From Protonemura montana (taxonomy: Eukaryota; Arthropoda; Insecta; Plecoptera; Nemouridae), in contig OX387602.1 in the NCBI GenBank assembly GCA_947568835.1, forward strand, positions 31,048,133-31,112,132: a DNA stretch of 64,000 nucleotides, given 5' to 3'. Positions 51,201 through 63,200 of this stretch are shown in pieces (position 1 is the first letter of the stretch; every line of letters begins with the position of its first letter). The notes under the pieces were generated by a model. The model was not told the origin of the DNA. It was given only the letters and a program-made list of their open reading frames with translations, and made no database searches. The position numbers were made by a program, and so were the translations under genes.

Positions 51201-54200
51201 GCAACTTGTTGAATGCAGCGGTCGGACAGGTGCTGAGCGACCCGATCAGTGACTGGCTTGCGATGCATGGCGGCCCAGTGTCGGTCACCCAGCATGGCGC
51301 TCGAGGTTTGGGGACGCCATCGGTGCACGGGGAAGGTGATCCGAGGTTGCCGTCAGACCGGCGTGGCGTATCGATTGCCGCGCAGTCTGCAACGGCGACC
51401 ACCGCGGTACGTTGCTGTGCCGTTCACCATCTTCTTCGGGTGGGATGGGGTGGGGGGTAGGGGGGCCCGAGACCCGTGCCTCTTGGGGTCCTCTAGCCGC
51501 TAAACTGGTCGACCGCCGTCGCCGATCCGGTGTCGAGCCGACGCCGTCGCGTTATTTCCGTCGTCACGCGACGCGACGCAAGAATCAATATGTTGTCAGG
51601 CGGCGTCGGATCCGTTGCACCGCGCGTCTGGAAAAGAGAGAGTACATCGCGAGCGTCGCGACGCCCAGGGTACGCCAAACTTCGGACTGATGTCTTCGGC
51701 GGCCGCGTTTTGTGACCGTCGCTGCTAAATATTTCCATCGAGTGTCGGCTGCACTTGGCCGCTGAAATCTCATCATCGCCGGCAATCGATGTATAGATTT
51801 GTTGCCGCTGCTCTCGGTGGTATCTGGGTCATGCAGCGTGGCGCGGCGATTGTGTCGGGAGGAGGGCGCGGTGGGGTGGGGGAGGGGGGCGTCGTGGGAA
51901 AGTGCTGTGCGTGAGTCTCGGGTCTTCCTACCTGGTCCCGCCCACACTGTCACCGCTCGGGCGACATTGACGAGGCCACCATTAGCCGCCCTGATCCCTG
52001 TCAACGCGTCTGTCTGGATGGTGGGGTCATCATGGTCTTGTTGACATTGCCCGGCGCAGTTGACCCTGTCTCGGGTGTCGCGTCCCGTAGAGGCGTTGGA
52101 CGGGGGCGACCTCACTCTACACGCATTCCTGACCTGCAAACCCGTGTTGACCTCGGCTTGGCATGATAATCTTTACCACTAAGTCATCGAGCTTCTATGG
52201 GTCGCCAGCTCGTTGCTACCCTTTGCTCGGACGGGCTCTTTGCATGCCCGAACTGCCCCGAGCATTCGGATTGAAAAGCGTAGGGCTTTGAAAACGAAAG
52301 TTTTAAATGAGGGTTTCGTTTAGCGCGCAAGAAAGGAACGCTGTGCCCGGCTGCCGGGCGGAACTTTGCATGTGCGCGCCTCTCAAACGACCGACCGACG
52401 CCGTATTGATTGATGCGGTAGATTATGCACGTGTGTGTGTGTATGTGTGTGTGGGGGAGACAGGCGCGTGCGCCCGGCCGAGAGCCGCCAAGTGGACACT
52501 AAGCGTCGCGACGCCTCCCGACGCGCGGCGTCGTACACACGAGGCCCGGCCGATGACGCGCTGGGTCCTAGCATTCCACGCGCGGCCATTCACAGATCGG
52601 TTCCCCTTTGCACGACGCGTGCTCGCGTCCTTAGAAACTGCACTTTTATAATGACTTTTATGGCAACACTTAACGTCCGTGGCGTTTAGCCGGCGACATG
52701 AAAGCGGCCGACGTTTCGGTGAATGGGTTAAGGAACGAGTTGTTAACGGGGCAGTAAACCGATCACCTGACTGTTGCCATTCGCCTGCGCTGCGTGCTGT
52801 GAGGACAGATCTACCCCTGGGTGCTATAGGATCGCGACGTACTTAACCTATAAAGGGGTAATTTTAACTTGTTGCCTGCGTTGATTGCCGCTATTTGAGT
52901 CCCACTCGCCGTGCTCAGACCCTGTTCCATAGAATTCCTTCCCTCGCATTGGCTTCCTTTTGTTGAGTGCTTACTGTCTGTCAAGGTGACACTGACAGTA
53001 CGCCCAACTGCGCAGCCAGCTGGGCGTACTGTCACAATGTGGGATGGGCACATGTGTTGGGCTTCGAGCGACTCTAGTGGCGTAGACTTGATGGGGCCAA
53101 AACCTTTCCAAGCACTGGACAGTTTGGGTTGGTGACCGGTCATGTTGGGATTGATTGAGAAGGAAGATCCAGGGGGGGATTTATGGGAGAAACTGCATGG
53201 ATCGGATCGCTAGTTGAGGTAATGTGAGCTCAAGCACTGTCCCGTACGGCCATGATGCTCGACTAGGTTTTATACTGCGTTGCACCTTCGGGATGTGTCG
53301 TGTCGGGAAGTAGCATCTGATTGCATCGCGCTCTAGTTGCACAAGGCTGGCGCTCGGCACGCGACGCAACCGTGCCAAGGACACACCCGTGAGCACACGT
53401 CAAGACAAGACCTGCCAACTCGGGGGACCCGAATCAGCGTCATCCCGACCTCTGCACGGGATAATGCACATGTCATCGTGGTCCAAGACCGTGATTGTCT
53501 TCAACATCTGTTTCTGTCCCTCGATGACCAGTTCTGTTCGGGAGAGAGGTTGGAGGGATGAAAGTTAGTACAGCAACTTCACTCGCCTTGCTTATCAACC
53601 TCTCGACAGCATGGATTTGTGGAGGAATCCTGTTGTTCGCGTTGTACCATCCTTCGGCAGGGACGTTAAGCCGGTGGTCCCCTTGGTCTTCGACAGGAGT
53701 AGGCTACGTGCCGGTACTGGATTTTCATTCCTCCCTTCTAGGCTAGGTTAGGTGCATCATCGTACACTCATTCACCGACGCCATTAGACCAGTGCCGCAG
53801 GGCAAGTTGTCGAAACAGTGCGTCGTTAAACACCACAAATAATAATAATGTGTCCCTCGACGGACGCTGGCGGTCGCTTTGCTATGACAATCCAGGTAGC
53901 ACGAGTTGACTATCCCGTCAAGCCTAGTGTTTGTCAACAACTCGTCGGTCGACGCGATTTGCTACTACACACTTGTTGCATGAAGCAACGCAGTGGGTGG
54001 GACAGGAGGGGAGGGGGGGGGGGGGGTGATAACGAGGCAACGCGAGTTGGCAACACCGCGCACTAGCAGTTGTAATGGTCGGTGTCACTCGGCCCATTAG
54101 CGGCGGCGATTGCACGCAGTGGCGTGCCGTCAGGGGCTCGTCCTATAAGCGTGACGGTATACGCCTCATAGGCTCGCGAGACCCGGGTTCGACCCGGGTT

Positions 54201-57200
54201 CGATGCTAGATAGTGCGTCTCATCCCCCCGTATGTCGATGTCAGTCTATCTGTGGCGAGTCTGAGAGTCGGGGCCGGCCGAGATGAGGTCGTCGCCCTCG
54301 CAGGACGAGCAAGCGAACGGCTTTCGGTGGTGGGGGCCGAGCCGAACGGCCCGGCGTCGTCGTCGTCGCCGTTGGCTTTCGGTGATCTGCCTGGGAATTC
54401 CTACTAGTTTCGAGCGCGCGGACTCGATGGCTCTTGGTCCGTGGTACGTGTTGTCTTCTTCTACCGGGGCACGGTTCGTCGACCGCGTGTAAATCCGAGC
54501 AGCTCTCTTGTTCGACCGACTTCTGCCCCGGCGATCGAAGCGATCGTTTCACGAGAGAGAGATGGTCACGACTTGGTCTTCATTGCCTCGCGCTTTCTGG
54601 AGGCCTTCAGGAGACCAATTCGATGTTTGGATCCGACGTAGAGACAGCGTCACGCAGCGAAGAACGGACTTCCGCATTCGCCATGCGCCGTGCGATTCAG
54701 TACTTGCAGCACTCAACGCGTCCGGATCTTTGCTACCTGAATGCAATATGATGCCAGACAGGTTTCTTGCACTTAGAATTCTGACCCCGGAACCTGACTC
54801 TTGGCAATATCCTGTAGGGGGGGGGGGGGGGGGGGGGATCCTCGGCTCGGCCTGGTCCAGCATGAATGAGTCGAGACAGCAGAGTCCGTCGTCCTGACAG
54901 GCTGCCTGTGTTGAGGCTGTCAGTCCCAACCGTGGTATCGACGATGGGATTAAGGTCAGATGGCGCCAATCGGCTGCTGGCCGTGAACGCCCCCCCCCCC
55001 CCCCTCCCCGCACGGCTCGGCGTTGTATTTCCTGCTGCACTCCCCAAGGCCGAACGCGATGCAGTTTGCTATGCAAGCCAATTGTACTGATACCAGGCGT
55101 GTGCCGGCGTGAGGTCGTTCATTGATGGAGCGTTTTGCCGGCGATATTTGACTCGACGCTTGCGGACGTTATCAGCGTGATTGTGCAAGCTCGCGCGCAT
55201 TGCTCGGGGTCTGCGTCAAATGAAGACGGGAGTCAATGACAGGCAGGCCGAGCTGCTGCACTCCCTCGGACATACGGTGCCGTCAATACTCGCTATCAAT
55301 TGTGTGCCAGGGTCAAGGTTGGGGGAGGCTATGATCGGTGGCCCGAAGTCCCGGGCCGTGGTCCCCAATGGGTCGAGCTGCTCTCCGGGGCAATGATTAT
55401 CCGTGGTCCCATGCCGGGGCACCCGTACTTGCAAAAGGTGGTACGGGACTAAAGTGCCCCATAATGGCGATGACCAGCAATTCTGGCATCGATCCTATGT
55501 CCGCTTTGCCGGCCTGGCGAGGCCATTGCACTACGCGGTGTAGCTTGGCAGACCAAGCATAGTTGGTGAGTAGACCAAGCATAGGGGGCGAATTTCTCGG
55601 TGCCAATTCTGCTGAAACGTCAGAGAGTAGTAGCCGGCCTAACACGTGCTAACATAATGTCCTCTCTCTCTCTTCAACCCACAGACGGACCTATGTGGCA
55701 TCAAGTGGCGGAAGCTTGTCTGGGGAGAGTCGAGCTTCTCGCCCGAGCCGCTCGACGACCCGGTGCTGGCCAGCTACGCTCGATGCCTCTCCGTGGACAT
55801 CCTGTGCGTGTGGCGCCGGGTCGCGACGCAGGTGCCCGGCTCCTCGGCGCTCAATGGCACCGGCGGCGGTCTGTTCGACGCCATAGGGTTGCCGCCGACC
55901 GCCGCCGCCTCGTGCTCCAGCGGCCAGCAGCAGCCGGCGCTCTCTCTGCAAGCCGCCAAGGAGTTGTGGATCTTCTGGTACGGCGAGGAGCCCGACCTCA
56001 CGTCGCTGGTCTCGCCCGAACTGGTCGCCTGTGGTAAGTACACCTCCATGTCTTAGTTAGTGTCTTTACAGAGTCAAAGTAAACCGCTAGACTTTGGCAC
56101 ATTTGCCACCCTTGGGTTGCAGAACCGAACAGTTTGGCGTGTTGCAAACACCGGTTCTCGTGAGATTAAAGAAATTAAGCAACACTGCGCTGGGTCAGGT
56201 ATTGGATGGGTGACCATCATACACATGACCAGTTCTGTTCGGGAGAGAGGTTGGAGGGATGAAAGTTAAGCAACACTGCGCTGGGTCAGGTATTGGATGG
56301 TTGACCATCATACACATGACCAGTTCTGTTCGGGAGAGAGGTTGGAGGGATGAAAGTTAAGCAACACTGCGCTGGGTCAGGTATTGGATGGTTGACCATC
56401 ATACACATGACCAGTTCTGTTCGGGAGAGAGGCTGGAGGGATGAAAGTTAGTACAGCAACTTCACTCGCCTTGCTTATCAACCTCTCGACAGCATGGATT
56501 TGTGGAGGAATCCTGTTGTTCGCGTTGTACCGTCTTTCGGAAGGGACGTTAACCCGGTGGTCCCCTTGGTCTTCGACAGGAGTAGGCTACGTGCCGGCAC
56601 CGGGTTTCCCCTCCTCCCTTCTAGGCTAGGTTAGGTTCATCATCATCCACTCATTCACTGACGCCATTAGACCAGTGCCGCATGACCAGATGTCAAAACA
56701 GTGCGTCGTTAAACACCACAAATCAAATAGTTGGGTCTCGGTTACGCGCGGGAACGCGGTCCTGGTTGATTCTAAGCAGGCGCAGGGTTGGGACGGTCGG
56801 TCATCACGAGTGTGTAAAGTCAGAGAGTCATGTGTGGGACGACCCGGCGGCCTGGTCGGGGAGACACGTGTTCCTCGACTTCAGACCCCGCATCACCGCG
56901 TCCTGCCAACGTACCCAAAGCTCGGAGCGGATATCGATCGCGAGTGGTCAACGTTGCCGACTTAGCTACGTCTGACCTCCAGATCTCCCCTCTAGTTGGG
57001 AGATCCCGAGAGTCAGGTGGTCCGTCTTGAAGATCAGGGTGTAACCCAGCGTTCATCGGCACCCTCGCGAGCAACAGGCGTCCGTGAAGTTCCCGGCCCT
57101 CAATTCCCGATACCGACTTCACTCGTCTTGCTTATCAACCTCTCGACAGCAACTTCACTCGCCTTGCTTATCAACCTCTCGACAGCAACTTCACTCGCCG

Positions 57201-60200
57201 TGCTTATCAACCTCTCGACAGCATGGATTTGTGGAGGAATCCTGTTGTTCGCGTTGTACCGTCCTTCGGAAGGGACGTGAAGCCGGTGGTCCTCTTGGTG
57301 CTCTTCGACAGGAGTAGGCTACGTGCCGGCATCGGGTTCCTCCTCCTTCCTTCTAGGCTAGGCTAGGTTCATCATCATCCTCATCATCACCCTCTCATTC
57401 ACCGAAGCCATTAGACGAGACGTCTTGAAAATGCGTCGCTGAAAGCCTCTAAACTCGTCTCGGGCGCGCGCTCTCCGTCTCGTGACGTCAGCATCACGGC
57501 GGCTCGTGACGTCGACGCGATGACGTCGCCGTGTTTACGCCGGTCGCCGCGGCGGCTCGCGCGTCATCTCGTTCCCAGCATCCCGCAGCGTCGCCATGGT
57601 AACCGAGCTGCTCGACGTTGCCAGCTCGAGGCAGGACACGGCGCTCGATTGTTGTCGACTCACGGCCGCAAGTGCCGGCCGTCACAGCCTCTGAGATCGC
57701 CGCCGTGGGGAAACACGTCCCGTCGAGAGCTGTGCCGAGAAGCTGGGCGCTAGTTAGCCCCGGCCACTTGGAATTGATTGATTAGTAGGGTTAAAGCGAC
57801 GCCATGCGGCACTGGTCTAAGGACTGCGGTGAATGAGTGGATGATGATGAGGATGATGATGTACCTAACCTGGCCTAGAACGACTGCAAAGTGGCGGCTA
57901 TCGATTGCTTAGGGGGGTGGTGGAGCGGGGTGAACGACACGCTGGACTCAATGCAGGGTGCGAGATCAGGAAGCTGCTAGCGCCGTGTTGTGGCTTCCTC
58001 GGCCCCCGCTCATGGGTGGCTAGCAAGGGGGGGTTGGGGGGGTCGACCACGGCGTGGCCCGCGTCGAGCAGATCCAATCGATAGTCGCGCGGAGTGCGTA
58101 ACGCACCCTCCCCCCCCCCCCCCCCCCCCATCCCCCCGGCCACCCGTCGCTGGATCACGCTTATCGTTGAGAGAGTCGGTCGGTCGGTTTAGCGGCGCTG
58201 GCTGCGGGTGAACGAGACCTAGAGCCGGGGTTGAATGGCGCCGTCCATTCACGTAATTAGCCGGACTAATCGGTCGCCACGCTGGAAGCCGCCCTGTTAA
58301 AGCATCGCACCCTTTGCCCGCGTCGTGCCGGCCGTGCTTTTGCCAATGACTCGGCAATGTTGACACCCGGCCTCGTGGATCGCACTGCTGACCCGGTGCC
58401 GGTCGGGCGATGTAACAACGCGGCTACCAGATCGCGACCCGACAGATACGTCGGGCTCCGCGGTCGGAGGTTGCTGCGAACCCCTTCGATCCCAAAGTGG
58501 CTCGGCGCTCGACCACGCCGATCTGCTACGGGCGGGACGGGGGCATTGTTTGCGTATCGATCATGTAGTAGCAACGCACGTGGGCCGCCGCCTCCCCCTT
58601 CCCCCCCCTGCCCCCCACCCCTCCGCAGCCAGATCAATACAAATCTAACCTCAACGTGTGAACGTGCATCGTGGACTGGCGAGCGCGATGTGGCTTCGTT
58701 CTCGGCCCTCGCTTATCAGTTCTCTGCATGCAATGAGCCAATGAGGGGTGCGGTGTTCCAAGCTCGCCACCCTTCTCAGAGACAGAAATCCTATAGGGAT
58801 TCATGCAGAGCGTCCAGCTCGAGCATGGCTATACCTGTGCCTGTCGATGCCCGACTTCTGCAAGTAGTGGTCAGCGTATGGTACTCCGGAAACATGTCCA
58901 GACATAGCCAATCCCCGGCTTCCGACAACAAGTGGCGGCGGTTCGTGGCGATAACCGTTTGTCTGGCCGTGGCAGGACACAATCAAGCATGCCAGACTCC
59001 CCCCCAGTGGGCGGCGAAGTAACTTCCTCCTAGGCTATGCCAAGGGGATCGGATGAAGTGACTTGCACTTTGATTTGCTGCACTTTCTGACACACATTGT
59101 CCATGATGGTGTGGGCGGGCGGGCGGGCGGGCGGGGGCTCCCATTGTACCGTCTGTTATTAAAATCTCAACAGTAAAATTCCTAAGGAGTGGAGTCCCGA
59201 GTCAACGTCCTCCCCGTCAGAGTGCCGGGCCGGCCGGCTCGCAGCGATCCCGTCGCGTTTGACCGAAGGTTACGCTCGTCGAGCCGGTTCATGACCTTCA
59301 TACCAGTTACATCTCCGATCTCGCGTGCCCCGTTTGCCGCTCGAATCCGACGACTGGAATGGGAGGCGGCCTGCGCGGCGCAGCGTTTGCTATGGCGGCT
59401 TTCAGGCGTGGATTCTCGGCCGACTGGCACCTGTTCGCGTCCGCTTGCCCAGGAGTAGTCCAGGAGTAGTCCAGGAGTCTCGTCCCAAACTGCCACTCGG
59501 ACATAGTCCTCTTATATTGGGTGCATATTGACACTTAATTGATTTATTTGTGGTGTTTAGCGACGCACGGTTTTGACAACTGCCCCTGCGGCACTGGTCT
59601 AATGGCTTCGGTGAATGAGGGGGTGATTATGAGGATGATGATGAACCTAATTTAGACTAGAAGGGAGGAGGGGAAACCCGACTACTCCTGTTGAATAGCG
59701 CCAAGGGGACCACCGGCTTAACGTCTCTTCTGAAGGACGCTACAACGCGAACAGCAGGATTCCTCCACAAATCCATGCTGTCAAGAGGTTGATAAGCAAG
59801 GCGAGTGAAGTTGCTGTACTAACTTTCATCCCTCTAACCTCTCTCCCGAACAGTACTGGTCATGTGTATGATGGTCACCCATCCCATACCTGACCCAGCG
59901 CAGTGTTGCTTAACTTTCATCCCTCCAACTTCTCTCCCGAACAGAACTGGTCATGTGTATGATGGTCACCCATCCTATACCTGACCCAGCGCAGTGTTGC
60001 TTAACTTTCATCCCTCCAACCTCTCTCCCGAACAGAACTGGTCATGTGTATGATGGTCACCCATCCTATACCTGACCCAGCGCAGTGTTGTTTAACTTTC
60101 ATCCCTCCAACCTCTCTCCCGTACAGAACTGGTCATATGCATGACGGTCACCCATCCAATACCTGACTCAGCGCAGTGTTGCTAAACTTCCATCCTAACA

Positions 60201-63200
60201 GATTGTCACTTAAGCTACTACATTGATGGCACTTGTTTGCTCGGTGTCTGGCACGCTACCCAGACAGAGTGACGTAGCTTGCACTGGTTCCTCGGAGGGG
60301 ACTTTGAGGGGGCACTTTCTCGCGGTCTGTGCGGAATGTGCCATGTTATGGCGGGCGGGCGAACCTTCCTACGCGGGACTCGAGTGGGGACCGAGCCGCC
60401 TGGTCGTGTTTACATGCGCGGTTACGTGCGCATGGGACGCGTGCTGCGACTCTTTGCACCCGTGCCACTTGAAGTGTCTGTACACCATTACACTCTGATG
60501 TACACTATTAGCGTTGAGTGTAGGTTCTAGGTAGAGTTTCAACGTCAATGTTACAGTCTCTGCGTGAAAGATGGCCGCCAAATGACTACCTTACCGACAA
60601 AAATGCAGAGTACCGGAACGTCACGTTAAGTGGAGCCACTGTCGTATGAATTTTAATTTCGATATTTCTCGTAGGTTAACTCGCTTTTGAGACTTTTCAT
60701 GCTCAAAAAATCTCCATCAATGTTTACCTCAACGATTGATATACACGTAACGATATTAAAAAGCGAGTAACCTACGAGAAATATCGAAATTAAATTTCAT
60801 ACGACAGTGGCTCCACTTAACGTGATGTTCCGGTACTCTGTATTTTTGTCGGTAAGGTAGTCATTTGGCGGCCATCTTTCACGCAGAGACTGTAACATTG
60901 ACGTTGTTTCTCTAACTATAACCTACACTCAACGCTATTAGTGGATTGAAAGCGCAAGGCGCGAGTGGAACAGTTGGATGGTCAATGCGTTGCTTGCTAG
61001 GGCGAGGCAAGGCTGGTGTTTCGTACCGGCTAATTATTGCACTGGCCGCCGTAACGATAGTCTGACCTCGCCTTGTACCAACCGAGGTGTTTCTGATATC
61101 CCGTGCATAACATGAACCTGATCTGTAAGATGAGTCCCTCCTGTCTGGGTTTCGTGGGAGATGAATGCCTGGCTAATTAGTTACGATTGTTGCTAGAGAG
61201 TAGCTTCTCTGGGTCATTTTTGCCAACAAGTGCCATCAATGTTAATTTTGTGCTTTTTTTCTGATGAGAGCTGGCTTATTGGCTGTTCTTATTGTTTGCC
61301 TTTGATGACACTAAACACTGTATAATGATGAATCTAGCCTAGCCTAGAAGTAAGAAAGGAAAACCCTGTGTCAGCACACAGCCTACACCTGGTGTAGAAC
61401 ACCAAGGGGACCACAGGCTTAACGTCCCTTAACCTCTCTCAGAACAGAACTGGTCATGTGTATGATGGACACCCATCCAATACCTGACTCAGCGCAGTGT
61501 TGCTTAACTTTCATCCCTCCAACCTCTCTCCCGAACAGAACTGGTCATGTGTATGATGGTCACCCATCCAATACCTGACCCAGCGTAGTGTTGCTTAACT
61601 TTCATCCCTCCAACCTCTCTCCCGAACAGAACTGGTCATTTGTATGATGGTCACCCATCCAATACCTGACCCAGTGCAGTGTTGCTTAACTTTCATCCCT
61701 CCAACCTCTCTCCCGAACAGAACTGGTCATGTGTAAGATGGTCACCCATCCAATACCTGACCCAGCGCAGTGTTGCACGGCACTAAACACTGTCGGTATT
61801 GCATTGAGATGTGCGGTGACTAACGTTGTGGTTTGTTTCCTTCGCAGATGGTGAACAGGGCTCGTGGGAGAACGGGCTGTCGTACGAGTGCCGCTCGCTT
61901 CTCTTCAAGTCTCTCCACAACCTCATCGAGCGGTAAGTTTGTCCGTTCTGTGTTCTCGCCTCAGGAATCACTGGCCTTGGCACGATTTTTTTTAGACTGG
62001 TGTTTTTTCCATACACATAATTGGTTGGTTAGTAGAAAATACCAATTTGTTCGGGATTTTATTTCAGAAAACACAAAATACGTTAGTTTTTGAGTTATTG
62101 ATTCTGATTATTTTATTTAGATGCTTTAAGAAGCTTGAACTAGGTAATTGTTATGTTTTTGTGTGGTTCTTTTGTTATTTTAAAATTGTCAGGACTGCTC
62201 TAACCCTTGATAAAGTAACAGGTACAAGTTACGAAACGTTGGGAAATTTAGTCGTTCTTCACTTAGCTTTCACAACCCAGTTGAAATAGCAACTGGCCTC
62301 TGCATTTTGCGCAGCCGTTTCTAAGCTCTGTCCCCACCGCAGATGCCTGCTCGCTCGGGAGTTTGTCCGCGTGGGTCGCTGGTTTGTGCAGCCCCACGAC
62401 GGCATGGAAGCGCTGCCTGGCAAGAGCGTCTACTTCTCGTTCTCGTTCGCGTTCTTCGTGCACGGCGAGAGCACGGTCTGCGCGAGCATCGACGTACGGA
62501 CCCACCCGCTCGTACGGAACCTAAGCAGGCAACATCTGCTGCACGCCCAGGTGAGCAAACCTAGCCTCACATACGATTTACCCTACATGTTATCCAACCT
62601 AAACTAACATAACCTGCAAGTCAATATAGATATTTTATTATTATGAACACTATCTTCATCTCAAAAATAGATGCCCAACCAGTCTCTTGATTCTACCCCT
62701 TGAAGATCCATCATTCTCATCAAATACACTAAAATCGTCTCAAAAAGCCAGTGTCCAAGTAGCTCAATGGTTCAGAAAAACACCTGCGACAGGTGGAGAT
62801 CAGGGTTTCTTGTCCCCGTTTGGGCATCAACTTTTGAGACGGTTATAGTGTTCATAATAATAAAATACACCGCGCATTGCAAGGGTTTGCAATTTAAATA
62901 AGATTTCAAGTTAATATTGATATATTTGTGTTGTTCAGGATAGCAGATTTCATTGGAGTGAAATTGTTTGTATTTGTATTTTATTAGCTGTTCAGTACAT
63001 TTGTTAATGTGTATGCATTGTCATCTGTAGCGGTCTAACATAACATATATGTCCAACCTAATAATCTCTTTCATGAAATTCATCTAAATTATAAAACTCT
63101 TCTCGGAGGAGGAAGATCTTGAGGTTTGTCTTGAATGCATCTCAGTTGTTGTGGAAGGTTATTCATGATTTTCACTCCAACGTTGAGCAGGTCATCGTCC

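Larger units (their letters stand above)
48355..55684 (+). other. MED13: MED13 intron 1
   Basis: No coding exon recognised. The first 1.6 kb is of mixed composition. From about 50.2 kb the sequence becomes GC- and CpG-rich with long G or C runs, two near-perfect hairpins, one headless 5S-SINE, a TATTAC-type tandem repeat and a possible Copia remnant. Many open frames cross it, but none shows a recognisable protein or a splice pattern. Confidence 0.7.
56034..61847 (+). other. MED13: MED13 intron 2
   Basis: Holds 5S-SINE copies at 56124, 57111, 57780, 59535 and 61322, a C20 run, GGGC repeats and the complete family C foldback at 60512. Between them is GC-rich sequence in which I see no exon. 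Confidence 0.7.

Noticed and set aside
50318-52139. Several GC-rich frames of 100-180 codons on both strands in MED13 intron 1
   Set aside because: High GC lowers stop frequency. None has recognisable homology, splice context or consistent frame, and frames overlap on both strands.
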